Assembly (NCBI RefSeq): GCF_005239225.2
Contig: NC_133291.1
Span: 4,092,001 to 4,156,000 of the forward strand
Origin: Populus alba
Lineage: Eukaryota; Streptophyta; Magnoliopsida; Malpighiales; Salicaceae
Direction of reading: 5' to 3'
DNA length: 64,000 nucleotides
The first letter of the stretch is position 1; each line of letters opens with the position of its first letter. Positions 1-13,200 of this stretch are shown one piece after another. The translations under genes and the position numbers were made by a program. Under the pieces are notes generated by a model, which was not told the DNA's origin, did no database searches, and saw only the letters and a list, made by a program, of their open reading frames with translations.

Positions 1-259
1 TTTTTTTCATCGAAAACGACTTGTTAAGAACATGAAACGACAGTGCATAGTGAATTTCATGGTTGGCACAAGGGTGGCCGCACACTTGCACCATGATGAT
101 GTTGATGAAACCACCGTCCTTCTTTCAATAATGGAGAGTGTCAAGGTGAAGTTTGGCTTTGAAACGGAAACATGGATATCCCATGTGGTTGGTAACAAGC
201 AGACTTCAAATTTGAATATAACTATCAAATTATTTGCATTATTGTTTTACTCTCGCTAG
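1..259 (+). other. Unrecognised reading frame open at the left edge
   Basis: A frame is open from position 2 to a stop at 257-259, with its first ATG at 32. The peptide includes the stretch VAAHLHHDDVDETTVLLSIM and later ETETWISHVVGN. Composition up to about residue 65 looks protein-like; the tail after VVGNK is low quality and may be intron read-through. I do not recognise a family. It could be the last exon of a gene lying to the left, a transposon remnant or chance. Confidence 0.2.
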
Positions 260-399
260 TTAGCATCTTAAGTGGTGTAGTAAATCCCTTATCATCTGTT
301 AGTACTTAGTAATGATAATTGATAACTTTGTGAGATCCTAATGACCAGGTGCGCAAACGCTACAAATTTACAATGGCGTGGATTATATGTTCGTGAGTA

Positions 400-570
400 T
401 AGTATTATTTATTTTTTAATGTGGTTTTTTAGAAATATATTAAAAAAATATTTTTATTATTTTTTAAAAAATATTTTTATCATTATCATATCAAAATAAT
501 TAATAATATAAAAAAAATATTTTTTTTATATATAAAACTCCATTTAAAATACAATTTCAAACAGCGTATA
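400..570. mobile_element. AT-rich MITE-like repeat, copy A
   Basis: About 170 bp of AT-rich sequence with the family signature seen elsewhere in the window: a run like agaaatatattaaaaaaata, then long A/T runs, then a motif like atcatatcaaaataattaat. Ends are degraded and no target duplication was found. Confidence 0.4.
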
Positions 571-2774
571 ATTATTAATTAATCGCGTATGAAAATGATC
601 GAGATTTGTTGATGTTCAGTTTCATTTCACTAGATAAATATTAAAAATGAATGGGTCGGCTCCTAATGATGGCAACATCAATACATACTCTATTCTTTAT
701 GTTCTTCATGACGTGAGAAAAATAGTTCGTATTTGCTTGCATCATGAATCAATATTTTATTAATGTACTTTTATAAAAAAAATTCAAATCAAGAAAAACT
801 TAAACATGAATATAAAATTTTTCAAATACAAATACAATACATAAAAAAAGGTGTTGAGTCTCGCGATAGTTAAAATCAATCACAATTGAGCTTTGAGCCT
901 TTGAGATAGCATCAAGCCTCATGTGATGAGTCTGATGATAATTAAACTCGTCCATGATTAGAATTCATTGTGCACCAAGTCCTTGGTGCTGGGTCTAGCA
1001 CCCACCACGTCAAGGCTTGACAACACTTAAAGCCTTGATTGTTGAGTTATGCAATTCAAAATATCATCATTAGCTATTCAATATGGAATGAATTATTAAT
1101 TTTGAGTGAATGATTATCTCTTTCGGAGAAACTAACAAGCTGGCAATGTGGTTTAATTGATAATGGCGGATTCGTGGAACATGATTGTCCTAATCCCGAT
1201 AAATAATTACGAAGGTGGTTTGTAGCATTCAAGCTACATATTAGGATAATATTAAGAACTCTGCTTCTTCTTCTTCTTTTCGTGATCGAATTTTCGCCTC
1301 TAATTTTTTAGTACCTCTTTATGTCGTGTGCAAGTGTGCGAATCATTAATTTGTGAGACAGCCTCATCTGCTTGATCTGGCAAAGACGTTTAGGTAAGAT
1401 GCAGCACACTGATTGATTAGATTAGACGGAGTGACACCTATCATAATAGAGCTGGAACAGAAAACTGAGCTCCTGCCTGGAATTTGCTATTGCGATAAGA
1501 AAACCCTTGAAGCTTATAACAGCATGGCGACTGCCGTCTCGTTTCTTGTCCTTTTCCCTCATGGTCTGATTTGCCAAAAAGATGAAGAAACATGGAGCCT
1601 GGAGAAAGCTTGGCCAGTTTTCATTCTGTAACTCTGTTTTTTGGTCAAATCAGGGGATTCTGGAGGTAACTCATCGCAATCGATGGAATTAATTGTTTAT
1701 TAATGAATGTTGGACTAAGTTCTTTACTTTAGCTTAAGCTCACAAAAGACCAATCATTCATGTATATAAGCTGTAGCCATCATCCAAATTGAAAAACCGA
1801 AGAATTCACAAATTACGTCTGCATTTTAGCATTGCTGCCTTGTTTCTGTTCTTTAGGCAGACCGCCTGCTTTTGATAACAGTGCTTGTTTAAAAAACAAC
1901 TGTTATCCAGGGGTTGGGTAGTAGCATGATAAGAACATTGAGATAGTGATTTTATGTGAAATTGTTAAAATATAGGATAATGATGTGTTTGACAACCGCC
2001 AATTTAATTAAGGCCATTTATATACCTTTTGTTTTTTTTATTTTAACAAGATTTTTATGGCCCAAGATCGTGGCCGACGACGTGAGCAAATTTTGTGCAT
2101 GCTGGGAGGGTGGACGGACTGGATGTCTTGCTCATAATTCATAATTTAGATGTTTTCCACAGCATTACAGAATCGTAATATAAATGAGATTTTCAAGCAA
2201 AAATCACCATAGAAATCGTTATAAGACCCCATGTGTATTTATGAAATTACAAACGGAAATACGTACAAGTAGATTTCCCTTCCCGTGAACAGTGTAAAGC
2301 CATGGCGCATGTTTTGTTTAACAAATTCTTGTATTGAAGTCCGAGAGCAAGTGGGGGACATGATAACTTTCCTTGACTGTAATCAAGTCGTGGGTTAGAA
2401 GCAAAGCAAAGGGATGATGGCTTTCTCATGGAAAGGACAAAAATCAAGCATTCCTTCGTGTTCCATACCCAGGACCAAAATGTACTATAATCTACTAATC
2501 CTTTACAATCAATGGATTACGTTATCTTTTTTTTGGCACGACTCCGACACCTTCATTTTCCTCATTAGTTTCATTAGTTCCACGAGGAAAATGATAAATA
2601 ATAAAGTTAAAAACAACAAGAAGAAAAAAACTTCAACAGCATTGTGAACTATATAGTAATTTTAATATGAACTATATGGTAATTTTAATAACTTTAGTAT
2701 ATTTTAATTTTTTTTAGTATCTAGCATTATGAACTATATTTCTTCTAGCCATATAGCTTATAAACTTATTTAAG

Positions 2775-2925
2775 AGTATGATAAATATTATTTTTTAAAG
2801 TGTTTTTTATTTAAAAAGTATATGAAAATAATTATTTATTTTATTTTTAATATTTATTTTTATATCAGTATATGACAATGATAAAAAAATAATTTAAAAT
2901 AAAAAATTTATTTGCAGATTTTTTT
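2775..2925. mobile_element. AT-rich MITE-like repeat, copy B
   Basis: It shares the order of motifs with the other copies: aaagtgttttttatttaaaa, then ttatttttatatcagtatat, then aataatttaaaataaaaaat. No coding capacity; ends unclear. Confidence 0.4.
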
Positions 2926-5777
2926 CCTTTTTTTTTCTAGGATAATAGGGATTTTTAAGTTTCGCAGCCTACTTGGAAAATTCAGCCGAAAACGTAGACT
3001 TCCAAACCCAATCACTGAAAATACACGCCGGACCGACTTTCGCCGTCCCTGTTACACAATTCCTACCATGATGTTCATGATTTGATGTTTTGATGTCTCG
3101 GTGCAATGAATTTTAGGGGTGCAGCTAGCCTCGCTTTGGAATGTGCTGTTTGGCTACTAGCTATCCAGTAGATAGTCCATGTCTAGGACCCTTTCAGCCT
3201 CTGCTAAGATGCTACCAAGCACTTTGAATTGGGTTCTTACGTGATTCCTTTCAGTTGAATAAATGGAACGAACGACAACGAAAGCTGCCTTGATCGTGCA
3301 ATGTGTAATTTCATAGATTAGATTTTGGACCTAGTCCACGTCCAAAAACAATATTCACAAACAAGAAAGTAAAATTAGGCTTCATCATGGTTGGGTAAAA
3401 GAATATGAAAGAAAATGATTACAAATAAGAGAATAAAAAAGAAAAAAGAAAAAAAACTAGAACCACAAACTTATTATTTAAAGCCTGGTTTTCTTCAAGA
3501 ACTTCCCTCATACATGACAACCTTGTATTTCTGATGACGTGTACTGATCTGGGCTACACCAGGAGGAATGTCATCAGAAGGAAATAGGAGAAGGAATACC
3601 AATGCCTATTTTTCTGTTGAGCAATGAAGAAATATATGATCATATTAGTCTACCATTGCATGGAGAGACAAGTCGTTCATGATCCACAGGGGGGATCAGC
3701 CACAGCCCAATATTTCCATCTTGATGGATCTGTAATGAAATGGGAACAAAATAACAAGGTCCAAAATTAAACAAGGTACGGATTGAATGAGTGCTAGCCC
3801 ACGGGCCACAGTAGCGGAACAGAATGAGGGAGGGGTGCAAACCGAGTCCTGAAATACAGAGTGAAAATACTGTGCAGCACGAAACTCACATTTCAGCAAC
3901 TCAAGGAGCCCTCAACATACGCTGCAGCTTACATCAGGAAATTGTCTGCCTGATTCAAGTACCAATAGCTTCTACGTTCCTGGGACAAAAAAAGAATAGG
4001 TCATGGAAGTGTACAAAATTCAAAAAAATCTAAAAACCGCTCTCATCCAGAACATTTGAACAATGAGTGCAGAGGAAGAGAGGCATAAAAAAGAATAGGT
4101 AAGATTGGTGACATATCACTTCGTTGTTTAAGAACTATTTAAACCTACAAACTTAAACTATTAAATAAAACTTTAAAATATAATTTATATTATTCTCTTA
4201 TAATCTTTAAAGTTAGGTAAGGGTAGATGATCTCGCTTTTTTATTTTAATACAAGATAAAATGTTCACTTTCTAGCATTCATATTTGATGATTAAATTTC
4301 AAGGTGTAGAAAATATATCAGGACAGTTAGGGTAGGGTTGAATTTTGGTTTGGGTGTGGTAGCATGAGGAGAAGTAACGAGCCCACTTGTTAACAATGTT
4401 ACATGGGCTTGACAATGTTGATGACAATTAAAAAAAAGAAAAAAGAATAGGAATAACTTATAGTCACCACTCTTGACCTTCGAGCTCCATAATCTCCAAT
4501 GGCTCATTATATATTACGGCATAGCTTAGAGAAGAGGAGAGATAGTCAAGCGACATTTATGTCTGACGACTGACATCAGTCATTGGGAATTGTATTTAAT
4601 CATAAATGTTTTCTGCTCGCATATCCATTCCAGGGATTTAACATTATAGTATTTTAAAAAAGAGAGCCCCGGGCCGAGTGATTAGGAAAAAATCTAAACC
4701 CAGGGCCCACATATAGAAACAGAGCAACAAATCCATCTAGACAGCCATGAAATTCAAAGATGGCGACCAGACCCAGATCCCATCACACCTATCTCGTAAT
4801 CTATTTTGTAAGGGAAAACCCCAAAGAGAAATTCTCTCTCAACCACTAGAAATCATGCGTTGCCATCCGAAACAAAAAAAAAAAAGAAAAAGAAAAAGAA
4901 AAAAGAATCTATTTTATACCGTAGAATCATAACATTCTCTTTTGAATATATTAAAAATAACATTTCTTTTCAGTTTTTTTCACTAAATATATATTTTTTT
5001 ATCCCCACTCCCCTAGTATAAGATTTTTAAAATAAATACAATTTAAAGTGTTATTGTGACTACAATACATGGATTGCTTATATGTTAATCTATCCAATGA
5101 TATGTAAAATAAATTTTAAACTTTTTAAATATTTTAAATGATATGTAAAAAAAAATCAAGAAACCTATCTGATATTATATTAATATATATCAAAATCTTT
5201 CAGGCTGTTCAAGAATTTATGGTAGTATAAGAGTTTATTTATGTATTATTTGATTTCTTATTGTTTTTTAATTAAGTCACATTTATTAATAAAATAAAAT
5301 ATATTATATTATATAATTTTAAGAAAAATCATTACCTTTTGATATTAGTTTTGGAATTTTTTTTTTAAAATTCAATTTTTATCAATAAAAAATAAAATTT
5401 GATATTAAAATAAAAATATATAGAAGTTATAAAAAATTTAGGTTACACACGCACACACAATATCTATAAATATTTTTATTTAAATACACATAATTATAAG
5501 AATTATAATAATATAATTAAATTATTAAATAACTGATTTACATAAATGATCCAATTAATAACCGCCACAACGAATTACTTTAGAAGATCGACGATAAATG
5601 TCCATCACCTCCCTCCCCTCCCTTAATTTTCACGCTTCACTCATTCAAATCCGCCGGCGTAGAAAGACGTTGCTTTAGCTGAGTCGACTTGCATTGGATT
5701 GTCGGTGAGTTATTCACCGAGTTATTTTTTTCAAAGTGGAGAAAACAAAGAAAAAAGAGGCGTTAACGCTGGCGGTA

Positions 5778-8700
5778 ATGAGAGGAACCTTGTTGGCTAA
5801 CCGTCGCGGAATACAGAGATTCCGGCAACTCGCGACCACAGCCGTTAAATCGTCGAAGATCAAGCTCCTTCTCTTTTGTTGCATCGCGTTTACGCTAGTC
5901 GTGGTTGCTACCCGCGCATCCGATTTTATGGGATGGACCAATCACAGCGATTCTCTTGACCAGTTCCTTCCTCCAGGGTGCGTACAACTTATTGCTAGTA
6001 GCAGTAACAGTTAAATACCCATGCTTTCTATTTTTAATAAGTTAATTAAATATTGTTTAACCTTGAATCTTAATTCAAGGTTTATTCAGATTTGGTAAAG
6101 AAATGATTTTAGTAATTTTCACTTATTGTTAATTAAGAATGTGTCAGAAAGATTGATTTGGTTACTCGGATTGACAAGAAAGTTTCTTGGTTTGGCTTAA
6201 ACGAGGTAATATCAGCAATAAAGCTTTTAATTTTACTTGTATGTGTACTGAATTGGGAAAGCTCATCCCTTTGGAGTACAAGTAAAGAAATCAAAGAATT
6301 AAATTTATATTCTTTGCTATGAATCAGATTAAAGTGTTAAACAATGAGAAATGACAGTTTAGATGTAAGAAATCGGACCTGTTTTTGTTCCACATAAACA
6401 GCAGATTTGGGAAAGTGGCATCCTTGATGTTTCGATGCTTGGCTTTTGAAAAGTAAAGAGGAATTGTATGTGATGGAACTGAGTGGTTATGGAAAAATCA
6501 ACTTTAGGGGTTCAAAGTTCGAACCTGGACCTGCTGAGTTTGATTTGGTCATTGCTTCAATAGAATACTGATTTCCCGTATCATTATAATATTTTTTCCA
6601 TTTTTAAGCATGGTTGTTTGGTGTTTATGTTGAAGTTTAAGTAAGTTTGCATTCCCTGAGATGATTTATGCATTATTAGATATATCCCTTCATGAATTTA
6701 AGTATATTTTTTTTGTTGTGGAAATGCATAATAATGTCTCGAGTGAAAACATCTATCTGTAGATTTTTTTTCTTTATTTTCTAGTCAGAGGTTAGAATAT
6801 GCTTGGAACTGCCTTATTGATATCTTTAATACTCCGTGATTAAAATGGAAGAAAGAAAGAAAAGATAATTTTGATACTCTGCATCATGGCAGAGCTTGTC
6901 AGCTCATCATTTTGTTTTTGATTATACATCTTGTATACAGGAAAGGATATGCTATTGTAATGAACACTTGGAAGAGATATGATCTGTTGAAGCAATCCAT
7001 TTCTCATTATGCATCATGTTCAGGGCTCGAATCTATACATATTGTGTGGAGTGAGCCCAATCCTCCTTCAGATTCTCTTTCTACATTTTTAAACCATGTC
7101 ATAGAGTCAAAAACTAGAGGGCTGAAGAAAGTTGAATTGAGTTTTGATATCAATAAGGAAGACAGTCTGAACAATAGATTCAAAGAAATACCAGGATTGA
7201 AGACAGATGCTGTTTTTTCAATCGATGATGATGTTGTATTTCCTTGCTCCTCAGTGGAGTTTGCTTTCAAGGTTTGGCAAAGTGCCCCAAATGCAATAGT
7301 GGGCTTTGTTCCTCGTGCCCATTGGGTTGATAAAACGGTATGCGTCTTCTTGAATATCTTGCCATTACATATTCTCTTTTTTCCATCACTTTAAACTTTG
7401 CTGTCAATTTATTATGACAACTATGTTTGGTATTGATATTTTCAAGCTTCATATATATCTTGGGCTCATCATTATAAGGGGGATTATGTCTGTGTCAGAA
7501 CTACATGCTTTAACTCAAGTGTGATTTTTGTGTGTGTAATGCCTTAAATGGCTTATCTTCTGGCCAAATCCATTTTCTTATCGATGTTGTCAAGTCTGCA
7601 CATAGACCTTTGTAAATTGATCTATTACAATGTTCTTTTATGGTCTTCTTCATAGACAGACATAATAGTATTAGGTGATGTGAGGTTCATATATCGATAT
7701 GAAGGCTAGCTTGAGGAAGCATGACTGGTTCATAACTCAGTAGTCTTTGGTTTGTTGTGAAGGCTATATAACCAAAAATTACCAAAAAAAAGTAATTAAT
7801 GGAGGGAAGCAAAGCTGGACAGAAAGGCTTATTTTTAACCAAAAAATAGTTCACGGTACTCAAATAAAAAAAAATAAAGTTCTGGGGCTACGTTCTGTTT
7901 GACCTAAAGTTCAGGGTAGTTTTGGGTCTTTTAATCTATTGGAAACTGTATGTTTTTGCTCAACATTATATCTCTAACCAATAGTTCAAGAGATTCATGA
8001 ACTCTACCTACAAATAGTTGGTGCTTGAAGTGCCAATATGCAAATGGTAATTGGGCACAGTTTCTTCCATTTTTTAACTACATATATTCTCTTAGCATTT
8101 TTCTGTAACAATTAGGCATGATTGAGGATATAGGACTTTTCCTAAACCATTTCTTTTGCTCAATCTATGTGCAGCTAGGGAAAACGGATTACTATACATA
8201 TGGTGGATGGTGGTCTGTTTGGTGGACAGGCACTTACAGTATGGTACTATCAAAGGCAGCCTTTTTCCACAAGAAGTACCTTAGGATGTACACCAATGAG
8301 ATGCCAAAGTCAATCAAAGAATTTGTGACTAAGAATAGGTTCTTCCTCTGCTTAGTTTTTTACTCGGACACTATTTCTGTTATATTGTTCAATGCCTAAC
8401 TTTTCTTCTTAATCTTGGAATGGATTGATCAGAAATTGTGAAGATATTGCGATGTCTTTTCTTGTTGCTAATGCAACTGGTGCTCCCCCTATATGGGTGA
8501 AAGGTAAAAGATCTATCTTATTGTAGCTTTCATCTGTTTATCCCCTCTAGCTCTTTGATTGCTAGTATTGCTAGTAATTTGTTATTTTAAGAGGGGTGTT
8601 ATGTCTCTAGAATGCTAACATTATGTGGTTTGTTATAAAATTCTGTGCAATGATACTGAAACAGCCATATCTTGAACCACTTTTAGTGGTTAAATTTGAA

Positions 8701-8979
8701 AAATTCTACTTCACTGCCAGAAAAGTGATGATAGAAAATTGATTCTTTCGTGGCCATTTGAAACTTGTGTTTTGTTATTTAAGATCTTGCAAGGCTAAAT
8801 TCACAGATATCCCTGGTCAGCTTGCCTTGCTCTCACATCTGGTAGTCCATTTTCTCATTTATTTGTCTTTGTATTATCTTGTCTGTAATTGTTGTTGTTC
8901 CATAGAAATATTAGATATCTCAAATTTTCTTTGCTGAGTCAAGGATGTGAAAGATGACTCGCCTACATATTAACTTGTC

Positions 8980-9013
<34 letters not shown>

Positions 9014-10245
9014 AATAATCCTCGATCATTATTTGCTAAAACCATGTGCATCAGGCCAGGGTTGTGAATATATCTACACTCATGTTCGCAGTTCATAAAC
9101 CACCTCTAAAATTAAGTAAAGATGATAAATTAAATACCGCTGCCCTGTCTCTCAGCACATTAGAGTGTCTTATGCTAGACTAGTGTGCCTGTGAGCAGAC
9201 TGGAGATTTTGTACCATTGTGCACCAACTCAAGGAAGAACAGGGCCTGATCTCTTATCATACTGTGTCATGTACAGTGAATTTGATAACACACAGAGTTG
9301 TTATATAACTCTGTTTGCAAACATGTAGTACCTAGTCAGATTTTACTGTTCTAAAGGGCTGATCAAGGAGAATGATGCAAACTGTGCATGGCATTTCCAG
9401 TTTTGATCCCCAAAATAGACATTAATTGGTCTCTCTGTTGAGCCTTGGATTCCAGGCTGATGGATGCAAGTACGTGACTATTAGAAAATCATTATCTGCT
9501 GATCAGACATGATTTTTTAATATGTTACCACGTATGAGGCATGCCTGCTATGCTCATCATACTTCTGATGGATTTCAATTCTGAATTGCAACTTTTCGAT
9601 GAAAATACTGAAATTTGTTGTCGTCTTGCATGGTCGAGTAATGTAGCTTTAGGTCTGGTGCCACTATCCAGTACTATCCTACTGGATTGGAACCATTTTT
9701 GCAGATCCAATGGAAACTTTAGGAGAAGCATGATTCTAGGGAAAGTTTATTTCCACTCTGAACACCGTTGTTTACTGCCCAAACCCTGCTTCTCTGTTTT
9801 GATAACTATTTGTTAACGGGCAGCTCATCTCGGTGAATGCTGGAACTTTGCACCAGTTATGATCTGGATGTTTGTTCACAACGAACATTCATAGAATTGT
9901 GATTTAAAATTGACCTCAATATTTACAAACCTTTTCTATTATTAGAATAGGCAAACGGGGAAAAGGAATTTCCCCTGCTTGTTATATCTTTAATAATGCT
10001 TCTGCCATAAATGAGAACTGTATGTTATTTTCTATCGTTTGTTTTGTGACTTTTAAATATTCTTCTTGGCTGTTGAAATTTTAGGTAAAATATTTGAGAT
10101 TGGTTCGACTGGAATTAGTAGCTTGGGTGGACACGGTGAAAGAAGAACGAGATGCGTCAATAGATTTGCTGCTGAGTTTGGGCGAATGCCCCTGGTACCC
10201 ACTACTGCTAAGGCTATTGACAGCCGTAATACCTGGTTTTGGTGA
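5778..10245 (+). CDS. EPC1: Glycosyltransferase family 64 protein, EPC1-like
   Basis: Exons are 5778-5977, 6941-7337, 8175-8338, 8433-8503 and 10085-10245, all with GT-AG borders and compatible phases, giving 330 residues (Arabidopsis EPC1 is about 334). The N-terminus is basic and followed by one membrane segment at about residues 28-45 (IKLLLFCCIAFTLVVVA), as in type II Golgi glycosyltransferases. The catalytic domain has YAIVMNTWKRYDLL, the metal-binding motif SIDDDV near residue 160, then WWSVWWTGTYSMVLSKAAFF, RNCEDIAMSFLVANATG and a C-terminus ending NTWFW. The family transfers sugars from nucleotide-sugar donors; EPC1 affects cell adhesion and growth and has been linked to sphingolipid glycosylation. 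An in-frame ATG at 5736 would add 14 residues; 5778 fits the family better. Intron 4 is long (1.58 kb) and holds a TA microsatellite. Confidence 0.93.
8983..9010. repeat. (TA)n microsatellite in EPC1 intron 4
   Basis: About 14 TA units lie within the fourth intron of the GT64 gene; likely polymorphic in length. Confidence 0.9.
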
Positions 10246-13200
10246 ATGCTTGCGTTTCATTTCTAAACGTTTCTTTGGCATTCCTTCCAGTGATTCCAAT
10301 TCTTTTTATCTCGACTTGTACAATATACTCTATATTCTACCTTAGCGGTCTCTCTCTCTCTCTCTCAGATAAAAGCCTAATCAGCGTGACGGCCACCATA
10401 ACGTTTATTTGTATTCTTACCATGTAATGTAACCACTACGAACTTGCCATGCAGAAACTTACCCTTTTGTCTTCTGATGCTGTAATGATGGTTTCTGGAA
10501 TTTGGTTTTGAATTGGCCGCCATTTCTGTAAGTTTGGCTTTTGTCGACTAAGTCGTACATAAGATTTTGACGGTGTTCTGTTACTCAAACCCGTCAATGA
10601 GAAACAGAATTAAATGATGGCATTTTTTTCACATTCTATCGAAAGACATGTTTAAACATCCTTTGACTTAAACAAGGCAGGGATGCTTTTTTGACATCCA
10701 CAAAAATTGGAATAACCAAGTTGAAGAAACTAAGAATTCCGTATCAAGGTCGACAGAATTGTACTGCTTCATGAGCTGACATTTTCCAGGTATATTGGCT
10801 GTCTGCGATGCATGTGGAGAGACCCATTAACGGACGAAGGATTATGCATCCACGCAGTTTGAAACCGAATGGCCTCTCCAAACATGCCAGGACATAATGT
10901 CATTGTTAGTGGCTGCAGGGGACATGCCCTTACTATAAACTAAGGTAATCCATGTTTAGTTGCCGCGGGAAAATAATATGGATGCAGCGTAAAATGAATT
11001 ACACTACATGCTTCCTAAGAATCTCGCCCCAATTTTGGACGAGGACTTCTCCTGACCCTAATTCTCTATCTGAATTTACACCAATCTATTAACAGTAACG
11101 CCTTCGTCGTACAGACATACACTGGAGAACATAACATAACGTTAAGCCTTTATCGGTATGGGTTGTTGCTTTATCGTTAAGCCTTTATCGTCCTCATTCA
11201 AAGCTAATGTTATTGTTCATCTTATTTATTTATTTATCTGTACCCTATGTTCTGCTTATTTAGTCTCTACTCGAATTCATATTACTCGTAGCAAGTTTGC
11301 ACATCTTCCCTGGGTTCTGTTGCCGGAGACTTGTGAATCCGGTATGATGCCCCCTCCAGGTTTCATGCCACACACCAAGTGCGCCTATTTTACAACACCA
11401 TCACCATTTTTTCTTAATTCAATTGGAGTGAACTCATGGTTCTTAGCACAACGAGCTTCGCAGGATTTCAGTGACTAGCTAGCTGTTTAGATTTAATTGA
11501 CTAGCTAAACAGAGCGTGCGTGCTGGTATATATCTGACTTTGATGACCATGCAGCTCATCAGGGGGTGGCAATATTAAACTGGAAATGAAGTGCACCGTT
11601 TAGTAGTCAACTTGACATTTTTAATCGAGCCGGTCGCTTTCTTGCTTTCTCGTCATCCTATGAACTCAGGCAGATGCAGAGTTAATATCCTCTTAGGGGG
11701 TGTTTTTGCTGTCTATTCTCGCTCTCCCAACGAGCACTCTACTTGGTTGAATTCATATGGATATGTTGCTTTATCCATAGGCAGAGCGACTCTTAGTACC
11801 GCGTAACAAAAGTTCAACGATAATAGCTTCAATTCAACTTGGAGGATTCTGGGTTTAGATTCGGTCGAGAAGGGCAACTTTCAACATTTGCATTTTTTTA
11901 TTGCAGATTGGTTAAAATAAGTACGTCGCCGGGATGAGGCCAGTCTAGTCTCGTTCTAAACCTATTACAGTAAACTGAGAATTGTTTACATATTTGGGAT
12001 CGCCACGCAGCCAATCAAATGATGAGAGAACGGGATATCAATCTTTGCTAACCTAGAATACGGACTAAAAGGATTTATATTGTGGTGCAGAAACAAAACC
12101 TGCTTAGCTAGCTAATTATAACATTAAGATTCAAATCAAATGCCGGCGTTAACAACGACAACGAAAACAATAGACAATGAGACTAATAATATAATTAAAT
12201 CACTGAAAAATTAATTATATAAATAACCAAACAATTATCTCTTCACGTGGGCATACGATTTGTTACTTTATATTTTTGGGTCTTAATAACGAGAGCATCC
12301 TCAATTTAGCTTTCCTCCTACACTTGGGTCTTAAAAACAAGTGCATCCTCAATTGGGTCTTGACGTGTCTTTTTGGTTGTGAGGTTTTGACGTGTATTAT
12401 AAATTCTAATATAGACTTAAAAAACATTAAAAATTATAATTTTCTTAACTAAGATTTAAGGAGAGAATTTTTAGTAGAACCATTCAAAACTATATATATA
12501 TATATATATTAATTAATTAAGATTCAATTCTCTAATTAGAAACCGCACACCACGTAAATAAATAACCTAAGAGAGAAAACTACAATGGGATCGCCGTAAC
12601 ATTTTCTCGTAGGTTGCATTTCAGTCTTCTGTAATTAAAATTTCATTTTAATCCTTATATTCCTACCTAATCAATCATGGCATGCCGTGTGTCCATCGTC
12701 TTCCCAAATACCAATACCATATCAAATTCAGCCAGCCCTGTTTGAGTTTATTTTTTTCTCCTTATGTGTAGTGTTGTGATACTTTTTTATTGCTCTATTG
12801 TGTTGTAAAACAAAATAATTAAATCATCTGATAATAAATTATGATGTTGTGTGTGAATTTGTTGTTGTTATTTGAATTAAAATGGCCATAAACTATATAA
12901 ATTTATTACGAGATTTTTAGAAGCTATATTTATTAACACTGATATTTTATTTGATTTGTGATATTAAAATAATATAATTTTTATATTGTATTTATTATTT
13001 AAAAACGAACTTAATTATATATTTTATATCATGAACAGTACACTTAAGTACAAGAGCTGCCGAGATACATTCAATACCCTTCAACGTGCTGGAAGCATAA
13101 ATTATCTATCTCGATTCTCGACAGTCAATTTACATCCATATCTGTAGTCAAGTCGGAGACAAGTTGGCATAGAAAAAGCATACGGGTGATAAGCAGAAAG

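Larger units (their letters stand above)
260..5735. other. Gene-poor AT-rich intergenic region
   Basis: No convincing gene. It contains two AT-rich MITE-like repeats (listed separately), a degenerate block at about 850-1045 and an A/G-rich run at about 4868-4905. An exon-like stretch on the minus strand at about 3530-3900 has a pyrimidine-AG acceptor, but I could not assign it to a family. Confidence 0.6.

Noticed and set aside
6510..6535. tRNA B-box-like word aagttcgaacctgg
   Set aside because: No A box or acceptor stem could be built around it on either strand; it lies within an EPC1 intron.
11158..11478. 106-codon open frame (+)
   Set aside because: No recognisable domain, no promoter evidence and unconvincing composition; treated as chance.
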